From Bacteroidota bacterium (GTDB lineage Bacteria > Bacteroidota > Bacteroidia > Chitinophagales > Saprospiraceae), in contig WGNL01000034.1 in NCBI GenBank assembly GCA_016124585.1, positions 50,056-114,055 on the forward strand: DNA of 64,000 nt, given 5' to 3'. Numbering within the stretch: the first letter of the stretch is position 1; each line of letters starts with the position of its first letter. Positions 59,401-64,000 of the stretch are shown one piece after another. The translations under genes were made by a program, and so were the position numbers. The notes beneath the pieces are model-generated. The model saw nothing but the letters and a program-made list of their open reading frames with translations. It was not told the origin of the DNA and did no database searches.

Positions 59401-60606
59401 CAAGGTGTTGAAAACGTACACGTACAATTGAACGGTGGGTTGACAAGCAATACCACGACTAGCTCGGCAGGTGCCTACCAGTTTGCCAACGTTCCAGTCG
59501 GAATGGATTACACGGTGACGCCCGCTTTGAACGCTAGCCCACTCAACGGGGTGACGACCTTTGACTTGTTATTGATTAACCAGCATATACTTGGTTCTGT
59601 CCTGTTGGATTCTCCGTACAAGATCATTGCTGCGGATGCAAACCGTTCAGGTACGGTTACTGTCAGTGACATCGTTGAATTGCGTAAGCTCATTCTTCAC
59701 GTAATTGATGATTTCCAAAACAATACTTCCTGGCGCTTTGTGGATGGCAACTATGCCTTCCCGAATCCAGTCAATCCGTTTTCACAACCATTTCCAGAGG
59801 TTTGCAACATCAACAACCTTGGCCCAAATACTGCCAATATAAACTTCATGGCCATCAAAGTGGGTGATGTTAATGGCACGGCCTTGGCGCACAATTTCGG
59901 TGGAAATACCGGCGAGCGTACCAACGAAGACTTCAGCTTCCGTACGGCTGACAAAGTGGTGAAGGCTGGAGAGCAAATCACCGTTGATTTCAGCACCAAT
60001 CTGGCAGGCATGTTGGGTTACCAGTTCACTTTGAGCTTTGACAAGACTGCACTTCAGTTTGAGAAACTGACACCTGCTGCTGCAACCTCCATTGAAAACT
60101 TTGGACTTAGCCACTTGGAAGATGGTGTCGTAACAGCTAGCTGGTACCAACTTGCTGCACCAAAGAATGGTGAAGAAGCGACCCAGTTCTCCATGACATT
60201 CACTGCCATGAAAGATGGCATGTTGAGCCAGTTTGCAAGAATCAACTCTAGCTACACACTTGCTGAAAGCTATGAAAAAGGTGGTACGGTAAGACCTGTG
60301 GTTCTTGAATTCACTTCCTCAAACGGCGCCAGCGTGGTTGGCAACCAGTTCGAGTTGTACCAGAACATCCCGAACCCATTCTCCAACGAAACCATCATCC
60401 GGTTCCAGTTGCCGGAGGCTAGCACTGCCACTTTGACCATTTTCAATGTAGAAGGAAAAGAGGTGAAGACTGTGAGTGGCGAATTCACGAAAGGGTACCA
60501 CGAGCTGAAAGTGGACCGTAGCAACTTGCCCGCCAACGGAGTATTCTACTACCGTTTGCAAACTCCAGGCAATACGGCTACCAAGAAAATGACTTTGTTA
60601 AATTGA
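56491..60606 (+). CDS. Large secreted HYR-repeat protein with dockerin-like, cohesin-like and T9SS type A domains
   Basis: 1371 residues. Signal peptide MTRVLLSYMVAMLCFASSLLAQ. About 900 residues of Cys-rich beta modules follow, including HYR-like ones (TFTSCPGTVNLQLAPGACE; NATDCSGNTATCNV-like; DDTAPVFTPPANMTVSANL; TVIDNNPFTGN-like). Near 970 a carboxypeptidase-regulatory-like domain (GTIANETNQGVENVHVQLN) precedes a dockerin-like pair with DANRSGTVTVSDIVELRKLIL (about 1055). A cohesin-like fold (DKVVKAGEQITVDFSTNLAG ... YQFTLSFDKTALQFEKL) follows near 1150-1260. The type A T9SS domain (LYQNIPNPFSNETIIRFQLP ... GVFYYRLQTP) ends it. Probably a surface adhesin or scaffold. Confidence 0.88.
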   Translation: MTRVLLSYMVAMLCFASSLLAQDTTPPTFTSCPGTVNLQLAPGACETVYNFNVNAIDDTPGCTPNIAQTDGTGYTSGSTFPIGTTNLTFVATDCSGNTATCNVSINVIEYHPASNGLICDDNLHISIPSTCEMWLTPDAALEGNYGCYDNFFVNVENTGSNYIGYYYVGETITFSVTNTQTGNVCWGEALIEDKSGPFISGCVDDTINCLQDIRPISEGGDVLEPSFQDCNDFTVQYIDMVTLGECTDDYSEQIMRIWTATDELGYQSTCTQMITVARTSLLSLSPECPPEKIMECVPGTPPNILPSNTGYPTVVIDSVTYEITEGANAVCNVTASYSDLVIPKCGVGFRIIRTWTVLDWCLPVDFVNNPFTCVQSIQYNDTTAPVFTPPANMTVSANLPGCRARPVIPAVNVSDCSSYSVAIFTPSGPISGNGGQVPAPGLTFGTHTITIKVTDACGNSTSHTFTITVNDNTKPNPVCDQFSVVALDDTGYGFANAISFDNGSTDNCCIDEFKAARMTDNCGIADNLQFRDIVEFCCSDVGANVPVRLRVYDCHGNYNECMVNVEVQDKSGPSITCPPNVTLDCGQDYTNPTLVGTVETDPAQVGPLDGLAMDNCGANIILTQSDDGAITCGGGTIYRTYAATDPAGTLSFCVQTITVINNNPFTGNSISFPADITLNGCTAPTDPANTGVPSYPPSNGCYNLVPGYTDLVLGASPDGCQKILRTWTVVDWCQYDPNNPTAGGSWTHVQTIIVMDNNPPTFAACNSQTFCNFKADCSPLAPDLSVSATDLCTPANQITYTWTVDLNDDGVADPGWVTSGTGQNTTNNYPVGTHRISYQAIDGCGNIGYCNFVFSIDDCKKPTPICANGLVAELMSTGMVPVNADLYIVGSTQDNCTPLSDLAVSFSPNIADSIMIFTCDDLGVNPVQIWVTDEAGNADFCATTIEVQDNMGACASPLIAMSGTIANETNQGVENVHVQLNGGLTSNTTTSSAGAYQFANVPVGMDYTVTPALNASPLNGVTTFDLLLINQHILGSVLLDSPYKIIAADANRSGTVTVSDIVELRKLILHVIDDFQNNTSWRFVDGNYAFPNPVNPFSQPFPEVCNINNLGPNTANINFMAIKVGDVNGTALAHNFGGNTGERTNEDFSFRTADKVVKAGEQITVDFSTNLAGMLGYQFTLSFDKTALQFEKLTPAAATSIENFGLSHLEDGVVTASWYQLAAPKNGEEATQFSMTFTAMKDGMLSQFARINSSYTLAESYEKGGTVRPVVLEFTSSNGASVVGNQFELYQNIPNPFSNETIIRFQLPEASTATLTIFNVEGKEVKTVSGEFTKGYHELKVDRSNLPANGVFYYRLQTPGNTATKKMTLLN

Positions 60607-60695
60607 TTGATTTGATAAGCTGCCGGGTCGGCGATTCCTCAAAAGGGCACGACTCGGCAGTCAACTTTTAGTAACTCGGTTTTTGGGATTGGTCT

Positions 60696-60727
60696 CCTCC
60701 CTGGTTCGCTGGGGAGGGGCTTTTTTA
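60696..60727 (+). terminator. Intrinsic terminator after the HYR-repeat gene
   Basis: CCTCCC/GGGAGG stem around TGGTTCGCTG and followed by six T. It lies 90 bp past the stop. Confidence 0.75.
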
Positions 60728-60731
60728 TTTG

Positions 60732-60800
60732 ATAATTGACAATTGATAATTAGAAACAAATCTGCAATAATTATCAATTATCAATTATCAATTATCAATT
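60732..60800. repeat. ATTATCAATT foldback and tandem repeat
   Basis: AATTGATAAT units on the left (60732-60750) and four tandem ATTATCAATT units on the right (60768-60800) form an AT-only hairpin reaching the stop of the M16 gene at 60799. Simple-sequence relative of the other foldback elements in the window. Confidence 0.55.
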
Positions 60801-62079
60801 AATCTTCCTCCTCCTCCTCTTCAGCCACCATTTCCCCCGCAGGCATAGTGGATTTATAAACCAATTTTGAACAGTTTTCCCTTCGTAAAACCGCTCTGGC
60901 AACCCGCTGCATTTCCTCCACCGTCACTTGCTGGTAAAGGCTCGTTTCCCGATTGATGATGGAAGCATCACCCACCAGTTCAAAGAAAGCGAGGTTGATG
61001 GCTTTGTTCAGTACGCTCACCTCTGAGAACACCAGCGAACTCTCGCTCTTGTTCACGATTTTTTCCAATTCAGATTTTGAAATGGGAGAAGAAATCAGCA
61101 GTTCCAGTTCTTCCCACAGTGCCTTTTCCGCTTCTTCCATGGGCACGCCATTGGTAGGCTTTCCTTCAACGATCAGCAAGCCGGGTTCATTGCTGGCGGT
61201 GATGTAGCAGTCAATATGGCTGAAAAGTTTTCGCTCTTTCAGCAACTTTCGGTAAAGCCTTGATGAAGCACCACTGGCCAGCACATCGGAGAGCAAATCC
61301 ACAGCATAAAAGTCAGGGTGGGTGCGGGAGCAGGTATGAAAAACGAGATAGATGGCATCCACCGGTACTTTAGATTCCACGGTTTTCTCCCGAAACTCCA
61401 ATTGGGGTGGTTCTTCGTTCAACTTTCGCTTCGCAAGGTTTCCTGCAGGAATATCTCCAAACCATTTTTCCACCAACGCCAGCGCTTTTTTGGGCTTCAC
61501 ATTGCCTGCAATCACAAGTATGGCATTATTGGGGCGGTAAAATTGGTAGAAAAAATCCTTGACATCCTGCATCACCGCATCTTCAACATGCTTGGGCTCT
61601 AACCCAATAGTTGGCCAACGGTAAGGGTGAACCTTGTAGGCGAGGTCGGAAATATGGTGCCACACATCGCCGTAAGGCTCGTTCAGACAAGTTTCCTTGA
61701 ACTCTTCCACCACCACCTTCCGCTGCGTTTCCAGCACTTTTTCATCAAAGTTCAGGCTCAGCATCCGATCACTTTCCAGCCAGAGCGCCACTTCGAGATT
61801 TTCGGCAGGCAACACGTCGTAGAAGTTCGTCATGTCGTTGTTCGTGAAGGCGTTGTTCTCGCCGCCTGCCAACTGGATGGGGTCATCAAAATCGGGAATA
61901 TTGGCGGAGCCACCAAACATCAGGTGCTCGAATAAATGTGCAAAGCCCGTCTTTGCCGGGTTTTCGTCCTTGCTGCCAATATCGTACAACACATTCACTG
62001 CCACCATTGGCGTGCTTTTGTCCTCATGGATAAGCACCCGCAGGCCGTTGTTCAAAACAAATCTTTCGTATTTAATCAT
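60799..62079 (-). CDS. M16 (insulinase-type) zinc peptidase
   Basis: 426 residues. The inverted zinc motif HLFEH (H48, E51, H52, in GFAHLFEHLMFGG) and a conserved downstream Glu in AGGENNAFTNNDMTNF are present, so this is a catalytically competent M16 subunit. KVHPYRWPTIGLE and the FYRPNNAILVIAGN block also fit. The C-terminus ends in an acidic EEEEEED run. Paired inactive subunits are common in this family but none is adjacent. No signal peptide visible, so location uncertain. Confidence 0.92.
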   Translation of the reverse strand: MIKYERFVLNNGLRVLIHEDKSTPMVAVNVLYDIGSKDENPAKTGFAHLFEHLMFGGSANIPDFDDPIQLAGGENNAFTNNDMTNFYDVLPAENLEVALWLESDRMLSLNFDEKVLETQRKVVVEEFKETCLNEPYGDVWHHISDLAYKVHPYRWPTIGLEPKHVEDAVMQDVKDFFYQFYRPNNAILVIAGNVKPKKALALVEKWFGDIPAGNLAKRKLNEEPPQLEFREKTVESKVPVDAIYLVFHTCSRTHPDFYAVDLLSDVLASGASSRLYRKLLKERKLFSHIDCYITASNEPGLLIVEGKPTNGVPMEEAEKALWEELELLISSPISKSELEKIVNKSESSLVFSEVSVLNKAINLAFFELVGDASIINRETSLYQQVTVEEMQRVARAVLRRENCSKLVYKSTMPAGEMVAEEEEEED

Positions 62080-62239
62080 AAATATTCACTTGTCATTGGT
62101 CACTGGATGTTAGCGGTTGAGTGGGCAGCCCTAATGACTTCGATGACCAATTTGGGCCGCAAAACTAAGAAAACCCAATTGCGAAGCACCAAAATAAATC
62201 CACTCCTGCATCTTCCCATTTGAACTAAATTTTAAAGCT

Positions 62240-62998
62240 ATGAAAAGTATCCACATCTCAAAGATGGAGCGCATGCGCTCCATCAATCTCCGTATTGGCT
62301 TTGCAGCCGCTATTGTTTTGGCCATCTTTGCTTTCAACTGGACAACGGAACGCCCTGCCCCCATCACCTTTGAGGACGAAGCATATCCATCCGAAGTAAC
62401 GCTGAAGCCTTTTACCATCAGCGAACCAAGAGCGGCAGAGCAGCCACCTTCCACAGTGCTGAAACCCCAAGACATCATCATCGAAGTGCCTGATTTGGTA
62501 GTGTCTGGCTTATTGCCCAGTTTGATTCCAACGGATTCAAGCTCGGTGTCAGATGAAGAACCAGGCAATGTGGCAGCGGCAGCCCCCATCATCCCTAAAG
62601 CTCCACCTTTACCTCCAGAGGAGGATATCAAAGAGGAGCCTTGGATACTTATTGCCGAAGAAATGCCCCGATTTCCTGGCTGTGAAGATATGGACCTCTC
62701 CAAATCCGAACGCACAGAATGCGCTACCAATCGTTTATTGAAGTTTATTTATGAAAATATACGCTACCCAGATATAGCCCGACAAAACGGCATAGAAGGC
62801 ACGGTATATATCAAGTTTGTGGTAGAAAAAGATGGCAGTATAAGCAATGCCAATATTGTCAGGGATATAGGCGGCGGCTGTGGACAGGAAGCGATGAGGG
62901 TAGTCGGCAAAATGCCCAAATGGCAGCCCGGCAAGCAGCGGGGTAGGGCAGTGCGGGTGCAGTTTAATTTGCCAGTGAAGTTTAAATTAAGCACTTGA
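62240..62998 (+). CDS. Energy transducer TonB-family protein
   Basis: 252 residues. A single transmembrane helix (about 19-36, IGFAAAIVLAIFAFNW) is followed by a Pro/Glu-rich periplasmic stretch (APPLPPEEDIKEEP) and a C-terminal TonB domain (IYENIRYPDIARQNGIEGTVYIKFVVEKDGSI ... NANIVRDIGGGCGQEAMRVVGKMPKW). It transmits proton-motive energy to outer-membrane receptors. ExbB and ExbD are not adjacent. The segment EEMPRFPGCEDM is typical of Bacteroidota TonB proteins. Confidence 0.9.
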   Translation: MKSIHISKMERMRSINLRIGFAAAIVLAIFAFNWTTERPAPITFEDEAYPSEVTLKPFTISEPRAAEQPPSTVLKPQDIIIEVPDLVVSGLLPSLIPTDSSSVSDEEPGNVAAAAPIIPKAPPLPPEEDIKEEPWILIAEEMPRFPGCEDMDLSKSERTECATNRLLKFIYENIRYPDIARQNGIEGTVYIKFVVEKDGSISNANIVRDIGGGCGQEAMRVVGKMPKWQPGKQRGRAVRVQFNLPVKFKLST

Positions 62999-63071
62999 GT
63001 TTAATTGTTTTTATAATAACTATAAAAACTGATACTATGAACAAGAAACTTTGTCATATTCCTATGTAACT

Positions 63072-63200
63072 CAAGTTGCGGATAACTTAGAAAAGGCAAG
63101 GTTGATAACAGTTTATAAGGGTTGATTTTTGCGAAATAGTAGGCAAAAATCAACCCTTATAAACCCTTATAAACTGTTATCAACCAACATCCGCAACTTG
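63072..63200. repeat. Foldback (MITE-like) element
   Basis: Arms CAAGTTGCGGAT (63072-63083) and ATCCGCAACTTG (63189-63200) are perfect inverted repeats. Inside them a second pair of arms of more than 30 bp (63100-63132 and 63143-63185, GGTTGATAACAG to GATTTTTGC) pairs around a 10-nt loop. The right arm differs by an extra TTTATAAGGG-type 10-bp duplication. No coding capacity. Confidence 0.75.
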
Positions 63201-63334
63201 GATTATGTATTTAACCATGCGTAGTAAATCCGCTGATAGATGATTGTTGGTTGGAGCCGGGCAAGAATAATAGCTCGGCTTTTTTATTTCCCATAAAATA
63301 GTGAATAAACCAATACCCGCTGCCCATCATCCGA

Positions 63335-63649
63335 TACGTATTCCTTTCAAAACGAATCCCCTTTTGTTACAACATCGACCTATTTTTGTCAAAAGTGTAC
63401 GCATTTTTAAAAAAAGCATACGCATACTTGACAAGACTATACGTAGTCTTCGATAAAATATACGTATAGCTTGACCTATGGTACGTATTCATGCACAGGT
63501 AATACGTATAGCTTATTCATGGGTGCGCATAGTTTATGGTTTAATACGCATTTTATAATGGCCGATACGTATGCTATGATATAAAACATGCACTGTTTTG
63601 TCGGGATGGCGTATCGTTTTAGTGAGGATACGTATCGTTTTGCTGCATA
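63335..63649 (+). repeat. 21-bp periodic array 2 (core TACGTA, 15 units)
   Basis: Cores begin exactly 21 bp apart at 63335 and from 63398 to 63629: TACGTA at 63335, 63440, 63461, 63482, 63503, 63566 and 63629; TACGCA at 63398, 63419 and 63545; TGCGCA at 63524; and weaker cores at 63587 and 63608. The slots at 63356 and 63377 keep the phase but have lost the core. The flank is usually ATACGTAT, a palindrome. The remaining 13-15 bp of each unit vary. Both strands contain stops in the repeat frame. Followed by the FnIII-like gene at 63863. Confidence 0.85.
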
Positions 63650-63708
63650 TTTTATGAAGTAATAAAAATACTGTAATAAAAATAATAAAAAAAGTCGTTC
63701 TTTCAGTG

Positions 63709-63725
63709 TTTTAACATTATTTGGC
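63709..63725 (+). promoter_or_regulatory. Conserved 17-nt motif between array 2 and its gene
   Basis: TTTTAACATTATTTGGC, identical at 16 of 17 positions to 46602-46618, and in the same order relative to an array and a same-strand gene. Confidence 0.5.
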
Positions 63726-63862
63726 ACAGGCATTGAAGCGGGTATATGTTATCCAACAACATATTTTAACCGTTGACTGCAAGGAACCCTGTCAACAGCT
63801 ATTGTGCTTGCCAATAGCTGGAACCCAATATCCAAACAGCCAACACAAACTTTCTAAGAATC

Positions 63863-64000
63863 ATGGTCGTAATCTTGAAAATCGCAGCTGCGAGCTGGTC
63901 TGACCTCAACGAACAAAAGCTGGACTCCTTCAGCACCACGGCAGCGGGCGTGGTCTCCAACGCCGCCGAATACCCACTGGTGGTCACGGAAGCAGCGGAA
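63863..64000 (+). CDS. FnIII-like small protein, second family member (3' truncated by window edge)
   Basis: 46 codons are visible from the ATG at 63863 to the window end, without a stop: MVVILKIAAASWSDLNEQKL and on to SNAAEYPLVVTEAAE. The pattern (M-x-x-x-K-I, W..L...KL, then a hydrophobic/NxxYP stretch) matches the first 45 residues of the protein encoded at 46824, with about ten shared positions. It lies downstream of array 2 exactly as the other gene lies downstream of array 1. Homology is suggested, not demonstrated, on so short a stretch. Confidence 0.55.
   Translation, partial: MVVILKIAAASWSDLNEQKLDSFSTTAAGVVSNAAEYPLVVTEAAE

Larger units (their letters stand above)
62999..63862. other. 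Gene-free region with foldback element, 21-bp array and conserved motif
   Basis: 864 bp. In order: a foldback element (63072-63200), a small hairpin (AGCCGGGC...GCTCGGCT at about 63256-63281, followed by six T), the 21-bp array (63335-63649), an A-rich run, the 17-nt motif (63709-63725), and a hairpin CAGCTATTG/CAATAGCTG (63797-63821) before the gene at 63863. No intact protein gene. Confidence 0.7.

Noticed and set aside
63335..63649. CRISPR array
   Set aside because: Repeats would need 23-47 conserved bases with spacers of similar length. Here just 6-8 bases are conserved, the period is 21 and no cas gene is present.
63476..63733. Minus-strand frame of 85 residues with Y-V every seven residues
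   Set aside because: The periodic Tyr-Val merely reflects the 21-bp DNA array; the frame meets stops inside the array and begins outside it. Not called as a gene, although a relic of a heptad protein cannot be excluded.

Overview
The window comes from a Bacteroidota chromosome, most likely the Saprospiria/Saprospiraceae. Several signs support this. Four large secreted proteins end in type IX secretion (T9SS) sorting domains: type A on three of them and the gliding-associated type B on the fourth. There are SprB-like and HYR-like adhesive repeats and an OMP_b-brl_3 receptor-like protein. Promoters follow the Bacteroidota pattern TTTG-N19-TAnnTTTG. The futalosine-pathway gene mqnD and Bacteroidota-restricted families (DUF7935, haem-binding domain, LytTR two-component system) are also present. 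No phage, plasmid, rRNA or IS transposase gene was seen.

Layout. 0-16 kb: the tail of a degenerate SF1-type helicase, an A-type Fe-S carrier, dnaA, tRNA-Ser(GCU) and tRNA-Pro(UGG), a GMC oxidoreductase with its small partner subunit, a T9SS cargo protein, a DnaQ/GIY-YIG nuclease divergent from a NamZ-like muramidase, a TSUP permease and a lipoprotein. 16-28.7 kb: a GH3 beta-glucosidase, a GNAT-methyltransferase fusion, a haem-binding protein, an outer-membrane beta-barrel protein divergent from a kinase/aldo-keto reductase/LytTR regulator operon, a peptidoglycan-binding protein, a TfoX-like protein and a MORN-repeat lipoprotein. 28.7-42.6 kb: a giant SprB-repeat adhesin, sbcC, a Nudix hydrolase, pyrE, an M42 peptidase, hutI and a YfhO-like membrane protein. 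42.6-47.5 kb is accessory: an FRG-domain gene plus an LRR-Roc-COR protein with a C-terminal effector-associated-like domain, then a decayed region with a 21-bp periodic array and a small FnIII-like protein. 47.7-63 kb: a secreted endonuclease-phosphatase-family protein, a YheT-like hydrolase, a TPR protein, tex, ald, mqnD, an RluA-type pseudouridine synthase, a 1371-residue HYR/dockerin/cohesin-like protein, an M16 peptidase and a TonB-domain protein. 63-64 kb: a foldback element, a second 21-bp array and the start of a second gene of the FnIII-like family.

The most unusual observation is a repeated architecture. Two arrays of short cores recur at an exact 21-bp period (two turns of B-DNA, or seven codons): positions 46313-46564 with an ACAACCGTGG-type core, and 63335-63649 with a palindromic TACGTA core. 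Each lies upstream of a same-strand gene of what looks like one protein family. Between array and gene lie a nearly identical 17-nt motif (16/17 match) and a hairpin. The cores differ but period, order and orientation are the same. The second most interesting locus is the FRG/Roco pair, a plausible NTP-dependent conflict (defence) system.

Most other genes are ordinary housekeeping genes separated by clear intrinsic terminators. Several intergenic foldback elements sit precisely at gene junctions, and one supplies a gene's stop codon.
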